DNA of 64,000 nucleotides from Siphonodentalium dalli (taxonomy: Eukaryota; Mollusca; Scaphopoda; Gadilida; Siphonodentaliidae): assembly GCA_032622095.1 (NCBI GenBank), contig CP136069.1, forward strand, positions 186,733,122 to 186,797,121, in the 5' to 3' direction. The position numbers were made by a program, and so were the translations under genes. Below are positions 32,115-44,679 of this stretch, in pieces; the stretch's first letter is position 1, and each line of letters opens with the position of its first letter. The notes under the pieces are model-generated. The model did no database searches. It was not told the origin of the DNA and saw nothing but the letters and a program-made list of their open reading frames with translations.

Positions 32115-33557
32115 CTCATACAATGCTGGCTATTTTTTTCTTGTGCACACACTGGTGATCACCCTATGGTCCAATTTGAAGAAGTTATTTCACCTTGTTT
32201 AAAATATCAGGCAAATGTTGGCTTGAGGAGGGGAAAATTATGTCAATCACAGTCCAAAATCGATCCAAAAACGAAAATAGGCAATGCAAAAATAAATCAC
32301 CCAGTGATCACATTCAGTGACTGATAAATAATTGACTATATTGACGACAATCACTCTAATCGATTTAATTATATCTCACAATCAAAACAAATGAACTTCA
32401 CACACTAGAAGTCCTTTTATTGACGAACTTAGAACACAAACTTCCTCAAAACGAAATCAATTCGAAACTGAATTCACTCCCTTTGTGCTATCTATTTATA
32501 ACTTTGGGAATTCCAGTTTAATGAGTGTGTACTTGTTGACGCTTTCTGCTTCGATATTGCGTTCGTTTTCATGGGTATTAGGCCTAATTGCCCGCGTAAA
32601 AGGTGTATCATACGCACAACTATAACACTTTAGACAACATTCTTGGCAAATATATGAGATTTTATTTAAAAATATACTGCCGGACATAATGTCAGGCTAA
32701 AAATGAAAATGGTCGGACATTTGGCGATATGTATCGGAAAATGTCAGTCTCCGACCGACCGCTTAAATTCAGGCATGCTTCCAATGGAATTCATATATAA
32801 TATTTTTGTTTCTATGGCAGGGACACATAGCAGGGGCACATAGAGGGATCCCCAGAGGGACCTATATGAATTGTGAGAGCTATTACATTATGTAGCCGTG
32901 ACACAGTTCGTTTAAAAAACGGATAAACAGGCCTCTATAGCGGGCAGCGGGGGTTAAAGTGTTAATGCCAGTGACTGCTGTTGTGGCTATTGGTGTGGCA
33001 ATGGTCTCGCGTTTGGGGAGTACGATACAAATTTGCTATGAAAATTATGAGAAACGGTCTGTCGAGGAAGTAAATGAATATACCGTCTTGAAAAATGTGC
33101 GTATTTAATGTTTCACTGTAGTGCGGAATTCCAAGCAGGAAAACTTTTTCAGACGCTGGTCAGATTAATTTCGTCCAACCGTACCCCACATAAGATCTCT
33201 GGAATCTTCGAACAAAGGACACCGGAAGAAAAATGGTTTGTCTCTTCGCGTGGATTGCTACAACTACACGTTGAATGGGCTGAGACGTAATTTTTTCATA
33301 TTTATCAAAGTTTAGATTACTGCAGTTATTTACAGTGTACAGTCTACAGTGCAATATGTTTAGTTTCCTCTGACCCGCGTTGTAGTATGGTGGGGGTTTT
33401 ATAGTCATTTAATTTTCTGCAGAAAGTTCTATACATGTTACTTGTGATTTCGTATTTTTGTTTCTGATGAGGGGTCATTACATTTTTTGTTGTCGGTAGT
33501 GGTTTTGCATGATAGGCTCCATTCAGCGATCATGGATGGGATGAAACTCGGAATGAA

Positions 33558-34645
33558 GTGGGCCGTATTGGTGAAGTAGTTTATGTATCGCAAAGGGTTT
33601 CTGATCGGGAAACGAGATGCTATCTCGATGGTCATACGTTGAGTGTCACGGTGAACAGCTCAAATTATGTTGTTTTTACGCTGAAGTATGGTTTACCACA
33701 TGTATTTATTCTAGGTCCCTTGCTCTACGTTATTTGTGTTTTACCACTTGGTGACATCATTCGTAATCACCGACTACAGTTCCACTTTTATGCGGACGAT
33801 ACGCAACTTTATATTCATTTTAAGCCAGATTTCGAACAACCCACCACAGAAGCAATCGAACTGTGTGTAGTAGACATCAAATCGTGGATGACTGAGAACT
33901 TTCTTAAGTTAAAGTCCGACAAAACGGAACTCATATATATTGGTTCGCCTCAACATCTGCTGAAGGCTACAACATGTAATATTCCTCTCGAAGTGATTGT
34001 TGTTTCCAAGTCAACCACTGTTCGCAATCTGGGATATCAAATGGATGAGAACCTGTCTGCGGATGCGCATGTGACCCATGAGTGCAGACTCTCATATCAC
34101 CATCTGAGAAATATAAGCAGGGTGCGAAACGTGAGACGACAAAACGACTTGTCAATGCATGTGTAACCAGCCGCATCGATTATTGTAATTCCCTGCTCCT
34201 TTGTTGCAACAAGTATTTGTTGCACAAGCTCCAGGGCATTCAAAATTGTGCGGACAGGTTTGTCACAAAAACCAAACAATTTGACCATATAACTCCTATA
34301 CTGGATAAACTGCATTGGCTTCCAATCGAGGAAAGAGTTCATTTCAAGACAATATTAATCGTTTACAAGTGTTTAAATGGCTTTGCGCCATCTTACCTAT
34401 CCGATATCGTTGTACGTTATCAACCACCTAGACCATTTAGGTCTGCAAAGTCGAACTTGTTAATATATACTCCTGGCAATCTAGTAGCATGCGGCGACCG
34501 CGTATTTTCCATGGCCGGTCCCATCTCTGGAATTTATTGCCAAACTATATTAAATTAAATATTGATCAATTTAAAGCGGCTTTAAATTATCACTTGTTCA
34601 AAAGGACATTCGGTCACACACAATGTCAATAATTCAACCGCAGAT
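33558..34645 (+). pseudogene. LINE reverse transcriptase fragment, C-terminal half
   Basis: Two overlapping plus frames (33558-34166 and 34082-34558). The first has a worn GVPQGSxLGPLL-like block (GLPHVFILGPLLY) and the RT catalytic box FYADDTQLY at about 33785, then LKLKSDKTELIYIG. The second has TSRIDYCNSLL and LHWLPIEERVHFK, the C-terminal blocks of CR1/L2-like elements. A frameshift lies near 34100. The 5' part is missing (5' truncation is usual for LINEs). Lies in intron 2. Confidence 0.8.
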
Positions 34646-34657
34646 GCCAATTCGTCA

Positions 34658-35640
34658 CTATGTATTCTGTTTGCATATTAAGATGTTACTTGTATGATAT
34701 ATATTATTTTGTGTAAAGCCCGAGAGCACATATCGTGGATCCGTGTCTACAAACTGTATTGTTATATTATTACTCACCGACAGTACAGTTTGCGGTAGTA
34801 AATTTGTGAGGTAATTAGTGACATGATTAGTTAATATTTTGTTCCAGGTATGCATTTTATTAAGGTATCGTTTTTCAATAAGGGAGGCCAACCGAGATTC
34901 TCTGGTCTGACGCAGAGCGTGTCAGGCCAACTACTATTCTACCTTCGTCGATATAGAGGCGGTCGAGCTTCCTGAGGAGGCAATGGGGTATTATCCCAAA
35001 CAATGTTTATGTACTCCAGTATCGGGGGCACATAAGTTTTTAACATTATTTCAAGGGTTTGTCTATTTACAAGAAACTCTATTCGCCTTATTTATGACAT
35101 TCTATTTACCACTCGACTGCAAATTTCATTCATATGGGTGTCCCAATGAAGAGTAGATTGTATATAGATTCAAAGATGTCCATGGCAGTCTACTTGCTCT
35201 ATTTCGCGATCATCGAGTTCAAGATCCAAAGAATCTTCCGAGGGAGTGAGTGAAAACAACACTGATTTTGTTTTATCTGCATTAAATGTTACCAACCATT
35301 GTTTCGACCAACAAGCTACTATATCGCGATCTTCAAAGAGTTCCCGTGTGATGGTTGAGTACAGGAATGTATGGTCGTTGCCAGGTCATTTATATATGTC
35401 AGAAATAAGAATGGTCCAAGGGTATATCCCTGTGGAACTCCTGTCTGAATACTGTGGTAATCAGAAAAGGAGTTACCCACTAAAACTCCTTGTGATATAT
35501 TGGAGATAGCTGTTCAGCCAAGTGTGGATGTTTCCGGTTACTGCGTATTGTTCCAGTTTGAATAGCAACCCCCTGTGCCAGACTCTCTCAAACGCTTTGG
35601 AAATATCGCAAAATATTGCTGAAGTTTTTTACATCTTATC
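34658..35640 (-). pseudogene. LINE reverse transcriptase fragment, minus strand
   Basis: Minus-strand text at about 35440-35385 translates to a GVPQGYTLGPFLF block followed by YINDLA, the RT motif before the catalytic box. Further on is FNADKTKSVLFS (about 35270), and near the end is RLASLIEKRYLNKMHTWNK (34891 leftwards). Several frameshifts and stops are present. It faces the plus-strand LINE fragment tail to tail. Confidence 0.65.
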
Positions 35641-35819
35641 GAGAGCCTGGCACAATGTGTGGTATATCTGGAGTAACTGGAAGTTTCAGAACAACACACT
35701 TATAATTTGTCTGAACATACAGATTACAGACACAAACAATCAGGTATATCGCACAAATACAATTAGCTATGAAAATGATGAAATACATATCAATTGACTT
35801 CATATTCACTTCTATCACT

Positions 35820-38540
35820 TATTGTCAATTTCCCTTACGACATAAGTTCTAACTTTACATATCTTAAATATCCGAGTCAAACATGAGTGAGTTTCCAGTT
35901 AGCTGTTCACACCATATGAGAATTGAAGTATGCCGCCGCAAAGGGGAAATGCAAGAATTCTCAAAAAGAGGAGGGAGGGTGGGAAATATAATCAAACGTC
36001 CTACTGTCAAAATGATATCCAAATGGCGCGAAGGTGAAGGCTTTTTCCGGTTTGTGAAATATGTTGTAATTTCCGGAACGATTTAATACCGGAATCCTGA
36101 ACGCAGGGGAGTGGCAGAACGGGGAATAATTAATTATTATCCCTGTAACACAAATATTATTTTCGATATCCGATGCGTGCAGTAACCGAGATGAGCTATT
36201 GTGATAGCCTATTAGTCTAATAGCTTACTGAGAGAATATAGAAGATCACCATTGTTGCAATTGACAGGCGTGATATCGTGTTGTCATTTTCGAGCAAATT
36301 ATGACGTAGGTTCCCTCCCCTGAATTATATTCAGAACGCGTTGATATCCAATGTGTGCCGTTATATCGATCATCCACCTTCGCTGTATCTAGTGCGTGGC
36401 ACCGGGGTGGCATTTTTTCCACAATACGAGGTCCGGGTTGAGAGTATCTCCCCTACGCCCACGAGTCCTGAATACCAATTAACAGAGAGGAGTTAATAAT
36501 GAATATCAATTGACATAGGTGGGTCGAATCCTGCGTACAGGTTAGGAGCATAGAATAGAAGTCATTGTTATTTCATAATAATTTTCGTACATTTGCTGAA
36601 GTAATGTCCATAACGTCAACGCATCAAGATATATGGGACTGAATTGTCTAAGAAATAATTTAAACAATTGGTTGATACGAAAGCTGCGTACCTGGCTTGT
36701 TGTTGAATTCTGAATACCGGTTAAAATCGGCATATGAATCCCGGGTACCATTTAAAAGAAGGTATGAATTCTGTCAGTTTGTCTGTGTATATATAAAGTA
36801 TTGTAGTTAGGTGGTTAGACCTGGAACAAATTAGTAATAAAGCCGTTTTTATCTCAAAATGTGCGGATTGGTTTACTGAACAACATATACAAAATCCGCT
36901 AAAATCCGCTTTGGGGAAATGTTCCATTCAAAATGGAAATTGGTCTCGGAAAATGCTGATTTCTACGGTATGTGCACCAACTAATGCCATATTTTCAATA
37001 GATTAAAATGTATACAAACAATGCTTAGTCGTAAACCATGTTTGTAAACTGTCTGTCCCAAAATCACCGCCAAAATGGACAAAATCGCCTGAAATTTACA
37101 TTTTTGGTAAAATTGAATAGCTAGTCCAATAAGAGTGAACACACGCTCAGTGTATGCGAAGAAGAATTATTGCAGAATATAAGAGAAACCTTTGATCAGA
37201 AATGAACTTCTCTCTAATGTATCTCACGAGAGAACAAGCGAAAGCCGGGTCTCATAAAACGGTTAAATCTGGACATCTGGACGCCCAGAAACGGCAACGG
37301 CAACGCAGTTTTAATAGCAGTGTTTATCTTGAATCGCGAGATATATGTGTAATTACAAAGTTAAATGTTATTTAATCGGGATGGATGCATTGCTTATGTG
37401 ACCATTTCAGGAAGCAGAAATATATGTGTTCAGAGCAGACTCACGAATATGACCAATCATCATTTATTTTGATATCTTCAACATCAGACATTTCAATATC
37501 CAATACTGTAGAGCAGTATGATATATATTCACAGAGTACTGTGTTAAATATGTAGATCATATTGTTCGTGCCAGTAAACAGTAGTGATAGCTGCATAAAA
37601 AAACCGAATATTTCGCTTTTATCACAAGAATGCATGGTGGTATAATATGGACGCAATTTATAAAAACACAAAGGAGTACCATATACTTTCTTTAATAAAG
37701 TCTAAACTTGACCTTTGTGCTTTAAGAATACTTAACAACATATGTGTATAGTACCATTACGTATTTTCACTCCTAGGTGTTCGTCGTAGCATGGTTTAGA
37801 GTTGCGGCCATTTCAAGGTCGCGATTGTATTAATTTTTGTCCGTGTCACTCTATTCGCCCCTACTCTAATTTCACTTAAACTGGCATAACTGCGTAATTT
37901 CTATGCTTGGATAACAACGTTTCCTCAAAGTGAATTTTAGCGAATTTAAGATATGTTATACCGAAGACTAGCCTGCGTCTTTTGACACCTAAATCGCTTT
38001 CTTGCCAATGTATGTCGGGCTATCCACAACATACTAATATATAGATATAGATATATATCCTATTCACCGTCCTATTGCGGAAACATATACAACTTTCTTA
38101 CTTAGCGCGACCGAACTCAACAAAATTAACAAAATGGCATGTGTGTATTGATTTCAGTTACACACATATCCCCTGTGCTTATTTGGTAATAAATAAAACA
38201 TATATATCTGGGGTTTTTTTTCGTATATTTTAAAGCAATATGATGACCGACAGACACACTCTGTCGGTAGATATACATGTGTATATGAGGTCACTCCAAG
38301 TTGGATTTTATGCGATGTAAAAATTAGCGCGACCAGTTAAGATATGTATATCTGGTAAACAGAAAAAAATGAAAATGGCATGCCCCTTGATATATATATG
38401 TAGTTTATTGTCATAAATTTAACATGGACAACTGCGAAAAAAAATTACATTTATAACAAACAAAAACTATAAACATGAGCAAATTATTAAACATAATTTG
38501 ACAATATGTCACGATGACGGTGATATCCAATATAGTTATT
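35820..38540. other. Intron 2 sequence without recognised features
   Basis: About 2.7 kb of AT-rich sequence. ORFs below 80 codons lack motifs. A small phrase gggcttagacgtaatttt at 38549 matches gggctgagacgtaatttt at 33279, so a short dispersed repeat is shared. Confidence 0.4.
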
Positions 38541-38611
38541 ATCTGAATGGGCTTAGACGTAATTTTCATATTTTATTTTTTATTACTTGGTTTACGGATT
38601 GTTTTGGTTAA

Positions 38612-38803
38612 CCCTTTACCCAACAGAAGGGCCCTGTGCCAATGCATTCTCTTATGTATGCGAGTCGACCATAGGTCGCCTCGCATATATAAGAGAATGC
38701 ATTGGCTTAACACATTAAAAATTATAAAATTGTTAAAGAATGTAAGAAAAAATGGTCGACTCGCATATATAAGAGAATGCATTGGCACAGGGCATAACTG
38801 TAT
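38612..38803. mobile_element. piggyBac-type MITE, truncated
   Basis: Left TTAA (38608-38611) and CCCTTTACCCAACAGAA terminus, one palindrome with a single substitution (38637-38703), then an internal deletion leaving half of the second palindrome (38757-38793) and ggcataactgta, without the right terminus. Confidence 0.75.
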
Positions 38804-39213
38804 ATATATCCTGGGTGATGTAATAACGGGAATCACGGAGGAGAGCGTGCGCCTGCAATTATTGCCCGCGCTTTGCAAATGCTAATCTTTGTAGTTTGTT
38901 TATCGCGAGAAATCGTTGCGAAGTAAGGAGTTTAACTGTTTACAATTTGTGCGTATATATATATGCATGTAGACCTATACCGCTTAAATGTTTGGTGACT
39001 ATCGACTTGTTTATAAAAGACAACCATGCATGGGATGTTTTTGCCAGGCTAAACAAATTGTTTATAACTTTTACAACTGTCAAATCAAAAATCAATATCT
39101 GGCCTCGAAAACGAAGGGATAATATATTGGTTAGGTCTAATTATTTATCGATAAAATATAATAAATATTGCACAGCTTGTCGGTGACTATGCCAAAATAT
39201 TGGTCCGAAGGGT

Positions 39214-39250
39214 GGAATAGTCCTCGCCCCGGAGGCAAGGGGACTATTCC
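39214..39250. repeat. Small hairpin
   Basis: ggaatagtcc at 39214-39223 pairs with ggactattcc at 39241-39250; the loop is GC-rich with an inner cgcc/ggcg-like pair. Confidence 0.65.
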
Positions 39251-40094
39251 TCTTTCCCATGACCCATCATCTGGAGTTCGATGTAACCAAGTTTTGTTAG
39301 GTTGTTGTGGGCAGAACTTCTATGGCAAAAATTTATGAAATTTGAAGTTTTTTTTTTTTTTTTCGAAAAATTTCATAATATCTTTTGGAGATATTGAAAA
39401 TGTATGTTGTATTTGGATAAATAACGTTCTTTCTTTGTTATATTATGTTCAACTAGCATGCAATAAATTCTTACTAAATATTCTGTTTTGTCTGAAACAT
39501 TAAATGAAACAGTTCGCCGATGATGACTGCTTATTTTCATCAAGAGTTTTTTATTGTTGGATTAATTTATCCTCTTCGCTTCATTTGTTACATTCATAAT
39601 ATTTGCCATATGGGTCATTTGTATTCCAGAAATGGTTAAAAAAAATTAAATCGAATTTGAATTGATTTTGTCTTTCTTTTTTAAATTATATTCAACTAGC
39701 ATCCAATACATGCTTACTTAGTCTTCTGTTTTCTAAGAAACGTCTAAAAACATACTCGCCAATTATTTGAAGGGATTTGATCTTTGATTTTTGATTTTTG
39801 TGAAATATCTCGACGTATTGTGTAAACAAATCGAATTTTCCTGTACAATTTCCAGTGTTGGATATACGCAGTGGCCACAGGGGCCGGAATGTGACAAGGT
39901 CAGCATTATGCCGCGGCACCAAGGCGACATAGTTTTTGTTACTATAAAACAAGATCACTTGACTTGATGTACATGTAAAATGTTTTGATCTGTTTAAACA
40001 TAATCGAACTTGTTCTTTAATAGCAACAATGTCTCATATATGACCTGTTCTGGACAAAATTGAGGAAAGTATTTGAAAATATAATAATTTTCAT

Positions 40095-40440
40095 TCGAAA
40101 ATGTCCATTCTGCTGCATTTACGACTATAATTGCCATGGTAACAAGATCTGTTTTATCAGGAAAATTACAAACCCAACATAAAAATATAATAACATAGCA
40201 CATTAGGTTTATATGCATGGTATATGGCTATTTAATTGTTTGTTCATAAGAATAAACTTAGCAATCACTTGATTTATCTTTAACGTACTATTAAGGTCCT
40301 TTTTTTCAACAAATACCATAACAAAGTAGTACTTATATTTTTGGGAAGAAATAAATATTGCTTAATCCAAAAATGTAGTACTTAAAATGTGATTATATAA
40401 ATTGATGTTGTCAAATGTAGACAGTATCCATCTCAAATCT
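40095..40440 (+). repeat. Direct repeat C, left copy
   Basis: Similar over about 340 bp to 42343-42670, in the same orientation (shared gtttgttcataagaataaac and caaatgtagacagtatccat). Spacing is about 2.25 kb. It could be LTR-like or two copies of a dispersed repeat. Confidence 0.7.
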
Positions 40441-41029
40441 TGTGTGTGATATATATATTGAACGTGATGATGGAGCCCTAATTGTTGTGCATTATTATAG
40501 AGATTGCTTTCAGGACTAACGCACAAGGTTTGGTGGAATATGAGACAATTTAATTAATATAAAATATACCAATATATTACATTTTGTTCCCAATCACCTT
40601 GAATAAACATTGACCCTAAATATCATGGTGGCCCAGTTCGTTTGATGTACCATTGATGGCACTATGAGCTCACTTCATTTATTCAAACACAAGGATCATC
40701 GGGTTGCCAACAGTTTTCAACGCTTCTCCAAATATTTGATGCCGTTACCATGGGAACCTTATTAAATCCAGACACACGACCCTTCATCCAGACACTCTTA
40801 TTCAAAACGTTTCCACTATAACTAAGCTACATGTATGTGTAGTATCGTGCATTAGTTACTAAAGACACAACATCGTGTTTATTTTGGGCTGATGGTCTCT
40901 TGATGGTAATGTATCGTGACTTATGTATTGCCACAAATACTATAAAAATTAGTACTTTAAACGTGTTATAATTTATATAATTTAAATGTTGTGTCATTTT
41001 GACGGTGATCGTCTTGAAATATCAAATTG

Positions 41030-41085
41030 AAGCCCCCCCCCCCCCCCCCTTCCCCCAACCACTCTCTCAAAAAAAAAACGAGAAA
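41030..41085. repeat. Poly-C and poly-A runs
   Basis: A C homopolymer of about 18 at 41033-41050, then an A run at 41071-41078; prone to sequencing error. Confidence 0.8.
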
Positions 41086-41833
41086 GTCGTCACGTTATTT
41101 GGAAACAGGTACAAGCCTATGTTATAATTTAATGGTATATGTATATATGGGGTGGCAAAAATGATTATACACATAGTTGTAAAATTGGTCCGTGGGCTGT
41201 GGTGTATAACACGGGCATGGCTACCAAACGGGTGTGGCGACGTTGTACTTGGGGTGCCTGCTACTGAACAATGGTCAAAATTTTCAACAGTATAGGAAAG
41301 TCATGCCTCACACAACATTTGTTTGAAATTTCACACCACATATTTATTGTAAATTTTCACATTGTCTGATCTTCCAACCACGTGGTGGGACACTTGTTGT
41401 TTTTAGACCAACAGCAGCATACTGTTATATATATTCCAAATTTTAGTCTTATATTGTTATAGGATTGGAAATTGTTCATCGTTTGAGGTGTCAAGTGGTA
41501 AATTCCAAGAGTTGGAAAGTTTAAGTAACCAGCCTGATAATTCCAGACCCAAGGGTGTGCAAATTGTATTGCACAAACATGGGAGTTTGGTCTGGTTATT
41601 AAAATGTCTCGTCAGCCTGCGTCAGCAGGAAGTCTGGTCCCTGCGTGTTAATTTATACATACATTTAAATGGCGTTCCTTCTCGTACGATCGCTTTCATC
41701 GATAGCATATCCTGAGCTTCTTGAAAGATGCATGTGGACAGAACGCCAATGTATCACAATCATCAATTTATTATGAACGATCCATTCGGCTCTTAGTTCC
41801 CGTATTTACATAGCAAATAATTAAATTTCTGTT

Positions 41834-42285
41834 TTAACGCCACAATTTTTCTGTATAGTTTCGTTTTTCTAGGTGTGCAAAATATTTTATAGTTTTTTCG
41901 CCATCAGCCAGCCATTTTGCATTTGCCCTGGCTAATAATCCCATAACCTCAGAATGTCTTAATACACTGAGTTCTTTTTCTAGTTTTTCTATCAAGATAT
42001 TATACTGTATGCCTGTTATCTCATCATATAGTTGTTGGATTTGTTTGATGTTTTCTTTGGGAGCTTCTTTTCTTTTCAACCTATCTTTTTCTTTTTCGCC
42101 CAATGTCTAATAGTAATACCTCTTATCTTTAGTTTGATGGTCAGTATTAGCCGGAAGCTTTTGTTCACATCTGATTTGTATTACCCTTTTATCTATTGTT
42201 TCTTTAACCAATGATACATAGTTTGGATCTCCAAGAAGGGAGTTATTAAATTTCCAGGTATGGTTCCAGTTCTTTTGATAATGCG
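41834..42285 (-). pseudogene. L1/Tx1-like LINE fragment (endonuclease-RT linker)
   Basis: The minus frame at 42103-41834 contains AKWLADGEKTIKYFAHLEKR, the well-known block between endonuclease and RT in L1/Tx1-type ORF2 proteins. Upstream (42285-42120, same strand) is WKFNNSLLGDPNYVSLVKE, the block at the end of the endonuclease. An in-frame stop near 42110 separates them. It is a small fragment lying between the two direct repeats C. Confidence 0.75.
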
Positions 42286-42342
42286 AACAATGTTATATCA
42301 AACATTTTTTGACAATTATCTGTACCGGATCATTTTAATGCA

Positions 42343-42667
42343 CCATATTATGTCCATTATGTAGCATTTACGGCTACAATTGTCATGGTAACACGATCTG
42401 TTTTATAAGGAAAGGTACAATCTCAATCTAAAAATATAACATTGCACATTTGCTTTAAATGCATGGTATGTGGCTATTTGAATGTTTGTTCATAAGAATA
42501 AACCTAACAATCACTTGATGTATCTTTAATGTATTATTAAGGTCCTTTTTCCACAAATACCATAACAAAGTAGTACTTATATTTTTGGGAAGAAATAAGT
42601 AATGCTTAAGCCAAACTTTAGTACTTAAAATGTGATTGTTGTTGTCAAATGTAGACAGTATCCATCT

Positions 42668-42670
<3 letters not shown>
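42343..42670 (+). repeat. Direct repeat C, right copy
   Basis: See the left copy at 40095. It lacks a few short segments and ends at the AT microsatellite. Confidence 0.7.

Positions 42671-42720
<50 letters not shown>
42670..42720. repeat. (AT)n microsatellite
   Basis: About 20 uninterrupted AT units, then tttatatat. Confidence 0.9.
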
Positions 42721-42721
<1 letters not shown>

Positions 42722-43990
42722 GGGGGCATACGTTCACTACAATCATGTATTTGCAACTTGTGCAAGCAAAGGTTGTAATGTGAACTAGTTAGCTCACTCA
42801 CGTCAGTTTAGTTCTGAAAATACATCTGCATTCCACCCGGGTTAACATTTATCAACCAATTGCAATGCACTAAAGTTCACGCGGGAACTTGTCGTTGCGA
42901 TCTATTGATAGAACCATACAGCGTGTGAATGTAGTTAGCGTTATTTATCGCATGAGTTTGTTGTGGCGCAATGTTACAACGAGAGCCGTCAACTTGTAAC
43001 TTGTGGCATAACAAACGAGTGCGATGCCGGTATATAATGTCCACATCCCTTCACTGAGTGGTTCTGTATCTATTACACACCAGCAGCCAATATTTTAAGT
43101 ATCAAACAATTGGTTTGGTTTGGTTTCCATGCTATACAGTAGTGAGTAGTTGGTCATCTACTTTACACAATTGAGGTTGACCCATTATGGCAGTACAGGT
43201 TGGATTTCCATACCCGACGTCAATTACGTCATACAAGCTAATGGTATCGCTATAATAATATTGCATTTGGGTGAAGTTACCACACAGGCTGAAGTATAAC
43301 ATAATCAACCGAAATATATAGCAATAGGTGTGACTAATATATTGTTGTCGACAGAGATGACCATTTTGTTTATCTCGGAAGTAATCACGAATCTGCACCG
43401 TAGAAAAATGTATATGCCCACGCTAGTGTGTGTCTTCAAAATTGGGAATTTATCAAATGTCTAGGCCACAATTTGTCAGAATTAGCTGAAATTCATATTT
43501 TATATATATGTTTTTTATTTTAAAGGAGGGTCTTTTTCTGTGTTTTAATAATTTCGTGACTAAAATGATTACTTTTATGTATCTATGATTGAGAAGACAC
43601 AATATCATCAAAAACAAAATGTGGGTTACATTGTATGGACTTACGCATGTTGCGCGTGACACAGAAGTAACGAGATGAAGTGTTGCCCATGTTTCCTCGT
43701 ACGCAAACTAGCTAGTTATGTAGTTTTTTAAAGATTTTTTTGGGTTGAATATTTTTGGGTATGCTTAAGCATGCTATAGCGAATTTAAAAACAAACTGGA
43801 TAAAACCTTAGGGCCATGTTATAACTCACAACTATCACCATGTATTCATAGTATTAATTTTGATGCCCATGAAAACTGTACGATTCCCTGGCACTAAACC
43901 TACAAAATAAGTCTGTTAAAGAATATAAGAAAAATTATTAAAATTGTAAACAATAGTAAAAAAAATAATAACAAATGATGAAACATTGTT
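42721..43990. other. Intron 2 sequence without recognised features
   Basis: About 1.2 kb; small frames lack motifs. Confidence 0.4.
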
Positions 43991-43992
43991 AG

Positions 43993-44067
43993 GCCAATGC
44001 ATTATCTTATATATGCGAGGCGATCTATGGTCGACTCGCATATATAAGAGAATGCATTGACACAGGG
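43993..44067. repeat. Solo palindrome of the hairpin family
   Basis: A 67-nt palindrome with three or more substitutions (cattatctta, gcgatctatgg), followed by cacaggg. The left flank carries the ttaaagaatataagaaa tract typical of the inner part of the element. Confidence 0.8.
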
Positions 44068-44275
44068 TATATGGGTTAGGACTCCAGGGCGACGGCTGTA
44101 ATTATATCGGAAGAAATTGGATAATTGAAAGAAACTGTACGCAATGCGCTTTTTATCCCCATTACATGTCACGAAGTGAGATTTCCTTTTTCGGCGATCA
44201 AATCTCTGCGTACGTTCGATGATTTTACTCAGAACAGCGTCCGAACAACTTGTTGTCAACGGTATCGATAGCAAA

Positions 44276-44677
44276 CATATGTGACCCGCCATATCAAATC
44301 CAGTCGTAAGTCGGGATTTGTTTTACCCGGTGCCAATGCATTCTCTTATATATGCGAGTCGACCATAGGTCGCCTCGCATATATAAGAGAATGCATTGGC
44401 CTAACAATTTTTTATCATGTTTTTTAAATAAATGTTTCTTACAATTTTTAGGATATAAAATAAAAAACATCCATTACCCTGCAGGGAGCCCATATATAGA
44501 AGCATATGGAAGAGTGTCGTCTGCTCATGTTTGTCTGGGGCTCTGTATGGGTGAAATTATAAAATTGTTAAAGAATACAAGAACAAATTATTAAAATTGT
44601 AAAAAATTGTTAGGCCAATGCATTCTCTTAAAAAAATCCCGACTTACGACTGGATTTGATATGGCGGGTCACATATG
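44276..44677. repeat. Hairpin element fragment framed by a perfect 44-bp inverted repeat
   Basis: 44276-44319 and 44634-44677 are exact reverse complements (start catatgtgacccgccatatc). Between them are a full 67-nt palindrome (about 44333-44399), an inner segment shared with 23600-23735, and a second palindrome cut after 16 nt (44615-44630). The 44-bp arms are not part of the MITE elsewhere, so they look like inverted flanking DNA. Confidence 0.8.
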
Positions 44678-44679
44678 CG

